From contig CP036272.1 of assembly GCA_007745635.1 (NCBI GenBank), forward strand, positions 6,151,697-6,215,696: a DNA stretch of 64,000 nt, in the 5' to 3' direction. The notes beneath the pieces are model-generated. The model was not told where the DNA came from, did not search any database, and saw only the letters and a list, made by a program, of their open reading frames with translations. The stretch comes from Stieleria bergensis. GTDB lineage: Bacteria; Planctomycetota; Planctomycetia; Pirellulales; Pirellulaceae. A program made the translations under genes and the position numbers. Shown here one piece after another: positions 15,900-25,099 of this stretch (the stretch's first letter is position 1; each line of letters opens with the position of its first letter).

Positions 15900-17648
15900 C
15901 TATGTACGCCTGGCCAAGCGGCCACGAAATCCAGCCCCGGCATGCACCACCTTCATCGCAGTGCGATCTTGTAAGTTGGGCCGGAAAATGGTCAACAACA
16001 ACAGAGGCAGGAACCAAGCGATAAACAACCCGCCACCGTATCCATGCCAGAACTGAACAGCCACCATCAACGCCGCCGAACAGCTAATCAGATTGCCCAA
16101 GTTCTTCGTCGCTGGCCAAATCGCGAATAAGAAACTTAAAATAATGAACCCGACAATCACCGGCAATCGCCATCGAGTATCCCAGCCCAAAACCCAGATG
16201 CCTCGCGGGTCAGCCGTCGGCCAGAACAAGCCAAACATCCAGCGCAGCTGCGTCCCCAAGGACTGCACACCACTGACGCTGAGCAATAACACCAACAAGG
16301 TCAACGTCACCAGGACCGCAACGCCAAACCGCTTTGCCCCACGCTGCCAGTAAAAGCTAAACCAAAGCGGCAACAGGAACAGCGGGTAGTAAACAAGGCC
16401 TGCAGCAAGCCCTAAAAAGACTCCGGCAACCACGGGGCGTCGATAACAAAGCACTGCCCAAGTCAACAGCGCAGCAGGCAGCGCATGATCCACTCGCCCT
16501 GTGTACTGCGCAGTGTAAGGCAGCATCAAATACAACAGCACACAACCGACGCCAGCACGAAGGTTGCCAAAGTGACGATTACCGATCAACACCAACGCCA
16601 CCAGAATCGCCAGGTGGGCGGAAATGGAAAGCACTTTTGCCAAGATCGTTCGCGTCCGATGGGTCAAATCCATCTCTACTTCGGTCGCTTCATCGCTGCC
16701 GCCAACTGCGGGGCTGACCGGACGCGTGGAAATCGCCGGCAGCTGTCGCATCAACGCATAGCCTGGACCAAGCTCCGGCCCCTGCCACACCGTCATTCGC
16801 GGCGTACTGGTGGCAACATTGGCCATCATGAAAATGAACAACGAACTGCCGATGAAGTACAAGCCTCCGACCGTCAAGTTGGGATCGAGCAGAGGACGGC
16901 GAGTCATGATTGGATCGATCAGCAAACGGACCAAGATCAAGACTTCGACCAGAAACACGAACACAAACCCGGTGTGCTGAAGCGCCTTGGCTTGACGCTC
17001 CTGGGGTGATTCATCGCTGTTGGGATCAAGCGTCGTTTCTTCAAGACGCTCATCCAAGTCGTCGGGCTCGGCGGCCAACGGAATTTTCGTTTCCTCTTGA
17101 ATCGTCGGTGGCTTGACCGGATCACCAACGTCGACCGACGGTTCACCAGCCCCCTGATTTTTGCCGCCCGACCCAGCGTTTCGGGTCCCAGCGCCGCCAG
17201 CTTTAACGCCATCTTGTTGACTGAGCGAGAACACATAGCGTGAACCTCGATCGGTCGTGCCAGAGCCTGCCGCTGAGGGCTTGTCTTCGGTAGCATCGTT
17301 GGATTGAAAGAGAAGACTCTGCAAGTCCTCTGCCGCCGAGTCTGGATTTTGATTCTCACCGTCGGGATCGGGCTGCAACACGCCGGGATCACCCAGCGGG
17401 CCAACATCATCATCTGGATCAACTCCTTCGACAAAGGCTGATTCAGCCTCCATGAGGCGCAGGTGTCGCCTCCGCCCCTCAACGACCATCAACAGTCCGG
17501 GAGCTAGCAGGATCAGCAACACGATGTCCAGATTCCGGACACTCCAGAATCGGTGGAAAACGAAGTACAAGCCGATCGTCAGCAGCGACGATAAGTACAC
17601 CCAAGTGGTTGGGTCTGGCCGCCGGTAGTAAAGCAGGAACTCGCTCAT
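15900..17648 (-). CDS. Polytopic membrane protein of unknown function
   Basis: The protein has 582 aa. Two transmembrane helices at residues 15-60 are followed by an acidic, Gly/Asp/Pro-rich and probably disordered loop of about 150 residues. About eight further hydrophobic segments run to the C-terminus. The segment TGRVDHALPAALLTWAVLCY with long hydrophobic repeats resembles membrane glycosyltransferase-like (GT-C) or DUF2029-type proteins, but I see no DD or DE motif after the first helix to prove that. It starts at MSEFLLYYRRPDPTTW. It sits directly upstream of the membrane MutS-like gene, 20 bases apart, so the two products probably act together at the membrane. Its function is unknown. 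Confidence 0.6.
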   Translation of the reverse strand: MSEFLLYYRRPDPTTWVYLSSLLTIGLYFVFHRFWSVRNLDIVLLILLAPGLLMVVEGRRRHLRLMEAESAFVEGVDPDDDVGPLGDPGVLQPDPDGENQNPDSAAEDLQSLLFQSNDATEDKPSAAGSGTTDRGSRYVFSLSQQDGVKAGGAGTRNAGSGGKNQGAGEPSVDVGDPVKPPTIQEETKIPLAAEPDDLDERLEETTLDPNSDESPQERQAKALQHTGFVFVFLVEVLILVRLLIDPIMTRRPLLDPNLTVGGLYFIGSSLFIFMMANVATSTPRMTVWQGPELGPGYALMRQLPAISTRPVSPAVGGSDEATEVEMDLTHRTRTILAKVLSISAHLAILVALVLIGNRHFGNLRAGVGCVLLYLMLPYTAQYTGRVDHALPAALLTWAVLCYRRPVVAGVFLGLAAGLVYYPLFLLPLWFSFYWQRGAKRFGVAVLVTLTLLVLLLSVSGVQSLGTQLRWMFGLFWPTADPRGIWVLGWDTRWRLPVIVGFIILSFLFAIWPATKNLGNLISCSAALMVAVQFWHGYGGGLFIAWFLPLLLLTIFRPNLQDRTAMKVVHAGAGFRGRLARRT

Positions 17649-17998
17649 AAATTTGCAGCGGCACCTACCGCTTGCCTTCCTGAAACCCGGTTAGATGAGT
17701 TGCGGCAAAAGTTGTTCCAATACATCATCTGTAGCATAAACTCGCCGTCCTGCTGTGAAAACCAGTCACGAAGCCACCGCCAAGGTGGGTCGCACACCCG
17801 CCAGCGCACTAATCCTGACGCTTGCACCGTTTGCAGGAGGCTAACCAACGCTGGCCACAACTCGCCACGCCTGCTCACTCAGACTGACAGGCAGTGCTCC
17901 GCAACGCCAGTTTCAACGGAAAAAGGGGCCTATCCGAGCCAGATCCGCCAACCGTCACCAGCGGAAAACTCGCTGTAATCTGTTGTTTCCAGCGTCGC
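17649..17998. other. 350-base intergenic gap, nothing recognised
   Basis: This gap separates two minus-strand membrane protein genes. I found no credible gene, terminator with T-run, tRNA or repeat. It presumably contains the promoter for the gene starting at 17648. Confidence 0.4.
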
Positions 17999-19042
17999 CT
18001 ACTGGCTTGATTCCCCCAGCACATCGGGCAAAGCGATCACCGCCACCCCCAATAAAAAAATACCGACACAACGAGCTTTGGCCCAATAATTGGCCTCGCT
18101 CAGCGCACGAGCCCCGAAAGCCAAGGCAATCACGACGCTGCAGCGACGCAAAACGGAAACGACTGAAACCATTGCCGTGGGATTCGCCAAGGCAACGAAA
18201 TAGAACCAATCCGCGGTGATCAACAGCGGACTGATCAACAGAATCGACCAACGCCATTGAAAACCAGACGGCGAAAACTTGCTTGGCGAATCGGAGGGAA
18301 CACTCGACGCCCCGTCACTGGCAGAGGGTTCGGGACCTAGCGCTTTATCCGTCGGCGTTTTGCCGGCCACCTGTTCGATCGCACGACCTGCCACTCGCCA
18401 ACTGCGATACCACCACAACGCCGCCGGCACCATCACGGGAACCAAGTAAATCGAAAACCAGCTCTGCAGCGCGACCGGTGGAATCTGTTCGATCTGCAGC
18501 AACCACTTGTCGTAAATTGAACTCAATGCTCCGAGCAACGTGGCCACGATCATCAAGCCGACACCAAAATCGCGATGAAAGTGAATGCCTTCCTCTCGGC
18601 CTACCAACGTGAACCGCCAAAAGCCAAACATGACGATTGCCATCCCGGTCCACTGCAATCCGCTGGGACGTTCTCCCATCAACAGTGTCGCGATCGCGAT
18701 GGTCCAAAAAGGACTGCTGGCGCGGATGGGAGCAGCGATCGACAATGGCAGTCGCTTCAAGGCAAAAAATGCAAACGTCCATGATGCACCGACAAGCATA
18801 CTTTTCGCAATCACCAAACCGTGCCAGCGGGAAGACATTGGTTGCACGCGAAAGCTTGACCAGGGAATCGACTCGATGGACAACCAAGACCAGATCACCA
18901 GTGGCGTGTACAGCAGTGCTCCAAAAGAAACACTGACAAGCAACACTAACGGCACCACGTTCTGCTTGACTGAGACCTTTTTTGCGGCATCATAAAACCC
19001 CAACAGCAAGGCGGACAACAGACTTAACAACACCCAGCTCAT
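17999..19042 (-). CDS. EamA/DMT-family transporter
   Basis: The protein has 347 aa from the ATG at 19042 (MSWVLLSLLSALLLGFYDAAKK). About ten hydrophobic segments are arranged as two five-helix halves, the drug/metabolite transporter layout. The first half ends in the typical GERPSGLQWTGMAIVMFGF motif. The second has AMVSVVSVLRRCSVVIALAFGA and a matching final pair of helices. A polar cytosolic linker of about 45 residues (Pro/Ser-rich, around 225-270) lies between the halves and is longer than usual. The substrate cannot be inferred. It is transcribed away from the CoA-disulfide reductase gene, with 218 bases between them. Confidence 0.85.
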   Translation of the reverse strand: MSWVLLSLLSALLLGFYDAAKKVSVKQNVVPLVLLVSVSFGALLYTPLVIWSWLSIESIPWSSFRVQPMSSRWHGLVIAKSMLVGASWTFAFFALKRLPLSIAAPIRASSPFWTIAIATLLMGERPSGLQWTGMAIVMFGFWRFTLVGREEGIHFHRDFGVGLMIVATLLGALSSIYDKWLLQIEQIPPVALQSWFSIYLVPVMVPAALWWYRSWRVAGRAIEQVAGKTPTDKALGPEPSASDGASSVPSDSPSKFSPSGFQWRWSILLISPLLITADWFYFVALANPTAMVSVVSVLRRCSVVIALAFGARALSEANYWAKARCVGIFLLGVAVIALPDVLGESSQ

Positions 19043-19260
19043 GACAACTTGCCTCACCCAAGCAATATTCTAAACGGTCCGTGAATTGCCAACCGCTACC
19101 AGGACGCCAACCGCTTTCAGCCCCTTGGGGAACACAAGCATACCGAACGCTCAGAAACACCAAACCGGCTGAGCCTGTGAAAAGCGCGACTAACGCACTA
19201 GCGGCAGATTTGGTAAAAACAAACACCTCAATTGGATGGACAACTCAAAAGGAAGATGCA

Positions 19261-20913
19261 ATGAAGATCGTGATTATCGGTGGGGTTGCTGGCGGTGCTT
19301 CGGCAGCCGCGCGCACCAGGCGACTTGATGACACTGCCGAAATCGTCTTGATTGAACGCGGTGGATTCCCATCGTTTGCGAACTGTGGAATGCCTTACTA
19401 CGTCGGTGGAGTGATTCAGTCGCGAGACAAACTGCTCGTCGCCCCGGTACAAATGCTGCGCGAGCGACATCGCCTGGATGTAAGAACACGCAGTGAGGTC
19501 ACCAGCATTGACCGTGAAGCACAAACCATCCAAGTGCGACAACTGGAATCCGGCGAGAGCTATTTCGAGAGCTACGACAAGCTCATCATCGCGACAGGAG
19601 CAAGCCCGATCACGCCGCCACTGCCCGGCATCGACAACCAGCGTGTGCTGCGTCTACGCAACCTGGACGACGCTGATGCCATGCATCGCATCGCAACCGC
19701 GGACGCTAAACGAGCGATCATCATCGGTGGTGGGTTCATCGGAGTCGAAGTGGCTGAGAACCTCGTGCATCGTGGCATCCAAACCACCCTGATTGAACGC
19801 GGCACTCAATTGCTTGGCCCTTGGGATCCAGAGATGGTCGTTCCCATCGAACAGGCTTTCAAAGAGAAAGGCATTGAACTGCTGTACAAAACCTCCGTCA
19901 CGGGGTTTCAACCCTGCGAATCAGGTGTCAGCGTGCAGATCGAAAATCAGCCTTCGCGAGAAGCTGATTTTGTCGTGCTGTGCATCGGTGTCACACCGGA
20001 GAACAAACTGGCCAAGGAAGCTGGCCTGGACTGTGGACAACGCGGTGGCGTGATTGTAAATGCTCACATGCAAACCACTGACCCCAATATTTATGCCGTC
20101 GGTGACGTGGTCGAAGTCCACGACATCATCGGCGACTGCCCCACACAGATTCCGCTTGCCGGTCCCGCAAACCGACAAGGCCGCATTGCAGCCGATCACG
20201 CCTTGGGCCGACCCTCTCAATTCCGTGGTGTTCAAGGCACCAGTGTGGTTGGGGCCTTTGGAGTCTCCGCGGCAATGACCGGATGGAGCGAAAAACTCTT
20301 GCAGCGCAACAACGTGGATTATGAAAAGATCTACATCCACCCCGCCAATCATGCTGGCTACTATCCGGGAGCCGAAGGCATGACATTGAAACTGTTGTTC
20401 TCGACCAGCAATGGACGAATCTTTGGCGCTCAAGGCGTCGGCGGCAACGGAGTCGACAAACGCATCGATGTGATCTCGATGGCGATTCAAGCGAATCTAA
20501 CCGTGGAAGACTTAGAAGAATCCGAACTGTGCTACGCACCTCAGTTTGGATCAGCCAAAGACCCCGTCAATATGCTTGGCTTTGTTGCCAGTGATGTCAT
20601 GCGTGGCGACCAGCCCGTGACGCACGTCGACAGGTTGCTTGACGGCACTCCAGATGGCACATTCTTGCTAGACGTTCGATCTGTCCCCGAATTCCAGCGT
20701 GGCCATCTGCCCGGCGCGGTGAACATCCCGATTGAAGAATTAAGAGAACGACTGAGCGAGGTTCCCCAAGATCAGCAGATTGTCGCCTATTGCCAGGTCG
20801 GCATTCGCGGTTACCTGGCAACGCGCGTGCTGATGCAAAACGGATACAACGTCGCCAACCTCAGCGGTGGCTATAAACTCTGGCAACGCTACGGAATCGA
20901 ACCCGCCGTCTGA
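19261..20913 (+). CDS. CoA-disulfide reductase fused to a rhodanese domain
   Basis: The protein has 550 aa. The start at 19261 follows an AGGAAG ribosome binding site and gives the usual MKIVIIGGVAGGASAAAR FAD-binding N-terminus; the frame open upstream is not protein-like. The single catalytic cysteine is near residue 42 in FANCGMPYY, which marks the CoADR/NADH-peroxidase subfamily of pyridine nucleotide-disulfide oxidoreductases. An NAD(P)H-binding fold follows (AIIIGGGFIGVEVAENL) and then an ATYAVGDV-like FAD site (NIYAVGDVVEV). Residues from about 460 form a rhodanese domain with active-site Cys near 511 (AYCQVGIRG). Such CoADR-Rhd enzymes reduce CoA disulfides, persulfides or polysulfides. 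No sulfur-metabolism neighbours are present. Confidence 0.92.
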   Translation: MKIVIIGGVAGGASAAARTRRLDDTAEIVLIERGGFPSFANCGMPYYVGGVIQSRDKLLVAPVQMLRERHRLDVRTRSEVTSIDREAQTIQVRQLESGESYFESYDKLIIATGASPITPPLPGIDNQRVLRLRNLDDADAMHRIATADAKRAIIIGGGFIGVEVAENLVHRGIQTTLIERGTQLLGPWDPEMVVPIEQAFKEKGIELLYKTSVTGFQPCESGVSVQIENQPSREADFVVLCIGVTPENKLAKEAGLDCGQRGGVIVNAHMQTTDPNIYAVGDVVEVHDIIGDCPTQIPLAGPANRQGRIAADHALGRPSQFRGVQGTSVVGAFGVSAAMTGWSEKLLQRNNVDYEKIYIHPANHAGYYPGAEGMTLKLLFSTSNGRIFGAQGVGGNGVDKRIDVISMAIQANLTVEDLEESELCYAPQFGSAKDPVNMLGFVASDVMRGDQPVTHVDRLLDGTPDGTFLLDVRSVPEFQRGHLPGAVNIPIEELRERLSEVPQDQQIVAYCQVGIRGYLATRVLMQNGYNVANLSGGYKLWQRYGIEPAV

Positions 20914-21203
20914 CCGGTGTTCGATCACGGGCATGGCGCTAACAAGACAGCACCAACACCGCACACTCGTGACACAAACGCACCCCACTGAAAGGCTGCC
21001 GGGAGACTGGGTGGGGGTGTACAGGCCGGAAAACCGCTCAAATAACGAACGCTGCGGGACCGTTTTCAAGTAAATGAAGGCATTGGCTACCGGATGTCTC
21101 GCTTGAAATCATTCGCTGTCAATTATACTTGAATGGCAAACCTGCCCCCTCCTTCTTCGCAAGTGCGACTCCGCCTTTGCGTCCCTCCTTTCCGCTTGAC
21201 TGT

Positions 21204-23621
21204 ATGCTTCGTTTCATCGCTTTCTTGGGCTTGTTGGCTTGGCCGTTCGCTGGGCAGGCCAGCGCCGTTGACTTTGCCCACCAAATTGTCCCGATTCTAA
21301 AAACCCACTGTGTTGAATGTCACGGTGGCGAAGAAGCCGAAGGTGGTTTCTCGCTCAATACACGCGAGCTGTTTCTGGAAAGTGATGCGGCCTTGCCTCG
21401 CAAAGCTGCAGAATCGCATTTCCTGCAACTGATTCAGTCCGATGATCCAGACGCGATGATGCCCCCAGCGGATCAACCGCGAGTGAGCGACGAACAATTC
21501 GCGTTGCTTAGCCAATGGGTGAATGAAGGCATGCGATGGGAGCCTGGTTTTTCATTTGGCAAACCCCGCTACCAGCCACCCTTTCGGCCTCGACGACCTG
21601 AACTGCCCCACACAACTGGCAATCCGCAGCACCCTGTGGATCGCTGGATCAATCACTACCTGGCCGAACATCAACGGCCCGCCCTGGAACCAGCCAGTGA
21701 CTCCGTGTTTCTACGACGGGTGCACTTGGACTTGGTGGGCTTGATGCCAACGGCCGAACAAGCCCAAGCCTTCCTTGCGGACACGTCACCCGACAAACGG
21801 ACCAAGCTGGTCGACCAACTGCTTGCCGACAACCTTGGCTACACCGAGCACTGGCTGACATTTTGGAACGACTTGCTGCGCAATGATTACGACGGCACGG
21901 GCTTCATCACCGGTGGGCGCACGCAGATCAGTCGCTGGCTGTACAACGCTTTGCTGGCCAACAAGCCATTCGACCAAATGGTGCGTGAACTGATCGCACC
22001 GCCGAACAAAGAAAGCGCTGGATTCATCAACGGCATCAAGTGGCGTGGAACAGTGAGCGCTGGTCAAACGCTGCCGATTCAGTTTTCCCAAAGTGTTTCT
22101 CAGTCGTTTCTGGGAATCAACATGAAATGCGCGTCCTGCCACGATAGCTTCATTGCGCGTTGGACGCTGAAGGACGCATACGGACTGGCAGCAATCTACA
22201 GTGATCAACCGCTGGAACTTCATCGCTGTGACAAACCCACAGGCCAAACGGCCCAAGCCAGTTGGCTGTTCCCCGAGATCGGCCAGATTGATCCACAAGC
22301 CAACAAGCAAGAACGCTTGCAGCAACTCGCCAACTTGATGGTGCACCCGGAAAACGGTCGCGTCCCGCGCACCATCGTCAATCGCCTTTGGGGCCAACTG
22401 ATGGGCCGTGGAATCGTCCATCCACTGGACGCCATGCAAACAGAACCTTGGTATCCTGAATTGCTGGATTACCTGGCTGCCGACTTCCAAGACAATGGTT
22501 ACGATCTCAAACGAACGATTCGCCTGATTGCGACTTCACAGGCCTACCAAAGCCGCAGTGAGTCGGTTCAGCAACCCGACGCGACTGTGTTTGAATTCCA
22601 AGGTCCCAATGCAAAACGCCTGACCGCTGAACAGTTCCGCGACATTGTTTGGCAGATCACCCAGAGCGCGCCGAGTTCACTTGACGCTCCCATTGAGCGT
22701 GGCATTGTGGCTCCGGAATTGGCCAAGGAACTCAGCTTTGCCAGTTCATGGATCTGGGGCAGTACCGTTGACAACGGTGCACCTGCGGCCGGCGAAAAGG
22801 TCCTGCTCTGGCGTTCGTTCCAGCTCAAGAAACCCATCGAGAAAGCAGTCTTGGTGGCTTCGGTCGACAACGCCTACACGCTTTACTTCAATGGCAAGAA
22901 AGCACTCAGCGGTGACAATTGGCAGCAACTTCAAGTCACCGATCTGACGAAGCAGGTCAAAGCCAGTGGCGAGAACCAGATCGTCATTGTCGCCGAGAAC
23001 CAGGGTTCATCTCCGAACCTGGCGGCCGCCTTCTGCGCACTGTGGTTGAAACACCAGGACGGCTCCGTGGAACGCATCGCCACCGACGATAGCTGGTCGT
23101 CAAGTTTGAAGATTCCACCGGGAAGCGGCAAAAACAAATGGCAACCCAAGCTCGCTCAGCTAGAGGCCGAGCCAGCGCGCGTGCTTGATAGCTCGGTCTG
23201 GAAAAACAACATCGACCCGCAGATCGGTCCGGCCCTGGTCAAAGTTGCCACGGGGCAAGCGTTTCCGATTCGTGCTGCGTTGCTGAAAGCCGATGACTTC
23301 ATGCGAACGCTGGGCCGGCCCAACCGCGACCAGATCGTCACCTCAAGGCCCAGCGAATTAACAACTCTCGAAGCACTCAGCTTGTCGACCAACGAAAAAC
23401 TGATGGCAGAACTGCAACAAGGTGCTCAGCTGATGCTGGACCTTGAACTGCCCCCGAACCGATTGATCGATCACATTTACCTGACTGTCTTGACGCGTTA
23501 TCCAACGGGTCAGGAAAAGCAATTGGTCGCCAGTCACATTGCCGATCAAGCGGACGTCAGTTCGATCAGCGATGTCATGTGGGCGCTCTTCATGTCACCC
23601 GAATTTCAAATGGTTCGCTAA
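21204..23621 (+). CDS. Planctomycete cytochrome c / DUF1549 / DUF1553 protein with inserted beta-sandwich domain
   Basis: The protein has 805 aa. The start at 21204 gives a signal peptide ending AGQASA. A planctomycete-type cytochrome c domain follows, with heme motif CVECH near residue 36 and a later MMPP segment that may supply the axial Met. DUF1549 spans about 145-340 (RRVHLDLVGLMPTAEQAQAF) and holds a second heme-like motif, CASCHD. DUF1553 starts near 375 (RVPRTIVNRLWGQLMGRGIV). Around residues 520-650 the sequence changes to an all-beta region (WRSFQLKKPIEKAVLVASVD, then AYTLYFNGK, then VIVAENQG) resembling the N-terminal sandwich of rhamnosidase-type hydrolases. Typical DUF1553 sequence then resumes (GRPNRDQIVTSRPSELTTLE). 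The product is exported. It is paired with DUF1501 and a sulfatase. Confidence 0.88.
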   Translation: MLRFIAFLGLLAWPFAGQASAVDFAHQIVPILKTHCVECHGGEEAEGGFSLNTRELFLESDAALPRKAAESHFLQLIQSDDPDAMMPPADQPRVSDEQFALLSQWVNEGMRWEPGFSFGKPRYQPPFRPRRPELPHTTGNPQHPVDRWINHYLAEHQRPALEPASDSVFLRRVHLDLVGLMPTAEQAQAFLADTSPDKRTKLVDQLLADNLGYTEHWLTFWNDLLRNDYDGTGFITGGRTQISRWLYNALLANKPFDQMVRELIAPPNKESAGFINGIKWRGTVSAGQTLPIQFSQSVSQSFLGINMKCASCHDSFIARWTLKDAYGLAAIYSDQPLELHRCDKPTGQTAQASWLFPEIGQIDPQANKQERLQQLANLMVHPENGRVPRTIVNRLWGQLMGRGIVHPLDAMQTEPWYPELLDYLAADFQDNGYDLKRTIRLIATSQAYQSRSESVQQPDATVFEFQGPNAKRLTAEQFRDIVWQITQSAPSSLDAPIERGIVAPELAKELSFASSWIWGSTVDNGAPAAGEKVLLWRSFQLKKPIEKAVLVASVDNAYTLYFNGKKALSGDNWQQLQVTDLTKQVKASGENQIVIVAENQGSSPNLAAAFCALWLKHQDGSVERIATDDSWSSSLKIPPGSGKNKWQPKLAQLEAEPARVLDSSVWKNNIDPQIGPALVKVATGQAFPIRAALLKADDFMRTLGRPNRDQIVTSRPSELTTLEALSLSTNEKLMAELQQGAQLMLDLELPPNRLIDHIYLTVLTRYPTGQEKQLVASHIADQADVSSISDVMWALFMSPEFQMVR

Positions 23622-23647
23622 GCAACGACCATTGCAGGAACAATTCC

Positions 23648-25099
23648 ATGGATTTTGAAATCGATCCTCAAGCACCAGAAGCAATCGTTCGCCGTGACTT
23701 TGTCAAACGGTTGACCGCCGCTGGAGCTGCAGCGTTGGCATCTGGCGCTCCTCAGATGGTTTACGGTGACGGGCTCAAGCACCCCGAGGCCAAAGCAGAT
23801 GCGTGCATCTTGCTGTGGATGGGTGGCGGCATGGCTGCCCCGGACACGTTTGACCCCAAACGCTATGCTCCGTTTAAAAATGGCATGGCCGTCAACGATG
23901 TGCTGAGCACGTTTCCTGCGATCCCAACAGCCGTTGAAGGAATCGAGATCTGCGAGGGACTGGAGAACATCGCCAAAGTCATGGATCGTGGCACCCTGAT
24001 TCGGTCCGTCGTTCAACCTGACCTCGGCAGCATCCTGCACTCCCGTCACCAATATCACTGGCACACCGGCTACGTCCCTCCGCAAACAGTGGCTTGCCCG
24101 CACTTGGGATCCTGGTTGGCGCGAGTCCTGGGCCGTAACAACGAAGTCATGCCGGCCTTCATCAACATTGGCCAACGTCTGGAAGGCGTGGGTGAAAAGG
24201 AAGAGCTAAAGGCATTCACCACCGCTGGCTTCTTCGGCAGCGAGTATGGTCCCATGAACCTGCCATTTCCAGAACAGGCCGCCAGCGTTGTGCGACCTCC
24301 CGCGGGAATGAGCAACCAACGATTCTCCAATCGCGACAAACTGTTTCGATCGCTGGTCCAGGAAAGCTCGCTCAAAGAATACGCCAGCGATTATCAGCAG
24401 GAGTCCTTACTGCGTTCGATGGACAACGCCTATCGCTTGCTAAGTTCCAAAGAACGCGAAGCGTTTGACATCGGTCAAGAACCACCCGAAGTGCAAGCCA
24501 TTTACAACACCAGTCGCTTTGGCCGTGGTTGTTTGCTGGCACGGCGCTTGGTGGAAAACGGCGCCCGATTCGTTGAAGTCACCACCGAGTACGTCCCCTT
24601 CCTGCACTGGGACACGCATGCCAACGGGCATGAAACAGTCAAGCGTCTGCACTCCGAAATCGACAAACCGATCGCTCAACTGGTGCTTGATCTGGAGCAG
24701 CGCAAACTACTCGACCGCACGCTTGTCATCATTGCATCTGAGTTTAGCCGTGACGCCATCGTCGAAGGCGTCCCTGGATCGATCGCAGCAGATCAAGCAA
24801 CGCACAAGGTTGACAGGATCACCGAACCGAAGCACTACGGGCTACACCGGCACTTCACCGGCGGCACAAGCGTGATGATGTTTGGCGGTGGCGTTAAACA
24901 AGGCCATCTGTACGGCCGAACCGCTGAAGAACGACCGCTGGTTGCCGTCGAAAATCCAGTCACGATCACAGATCTGCACGCAACCATCATGACGGCAATG
25001 GGCGTCAGCCCCAAAACTCAATTCGACATCGAAGGTCGTCCGTTCTATGTCACTCAAGATGGAAAAGGGAAAAGTGTCAATGCAATCTTTGCATCATGA
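23648..25099 (+). CDS. DUF1501 family protein with Tat-like leader
   Basis: The protein has 483 aa. The start at 23648 has an AGGA ribosome binding site and yields an RRDFVKRLTAAGAAAL leader, a Tat-type signal, although preceded by about 15 polar residues. DUF1501 proteins are distantly related to alkaline phosphatase/sulfatase folds; here CILLWMGGGMAAPDTFDPK, then HTGYVPPQTVACPHLGSW, then IIASEFSR are characteristic. The gene lies 26 bases after the DUF1549/DUF1553 gene, the standard planctomycete pairing, and overlaps the following sulfatase by 20 bases. The three are one transcription unit. Biochemical function of the family is unproven; a role in surface polysaccharide breakdown is inferred from such clusters. 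Confidence 0.9.
   Translation: MDFEIDPQAPEAIVRRDFVKRLTAAGAAALASGAPQMVYGDGLKHPEAKADACILLWMGGGMAAPDTFDPKRYAPFKNGMAVNDVLSTFPAIPTAVEGIEICEGLENIAKVMDRGTLIRSVVQPDLGSILHSRHQYHWHTGYVPPQTVACPHLGSWLARVLGRNNEVMPAFINIGQRLEGVGEKEELKAFTTAGFFGSEYGPMNLPFPEQAASVVRPPAGMSNQRFSNRDKLFRSLVQESSLKEYASDYQQESLLRSMDNAYRLLSSKEREAFDIGQEPPEVQAIYNTSRFGRGCLLARRLVENGARFVEVTTEYVPFLHWDTHANGHETVKRLHSEIDKPIAQLVLDLEQRKLLDRTLVIIASEFSRDAIVEGVPGSIAADQATHKVDRITEPKHYGLHRHFTGGTSVMMFGGGVKQGHLYGRTAEERPLVAVENPVTITDLHATIMTAMGVSPKTQFDIEGRPFYVTQDGKGKSVNAIFAS

Noticed and set aside
20915-20950. tRNA T-arm-like GTTCGATC string
   Set aside because: No acceptor stem, D-arm or anticodon arm can be formed around it.
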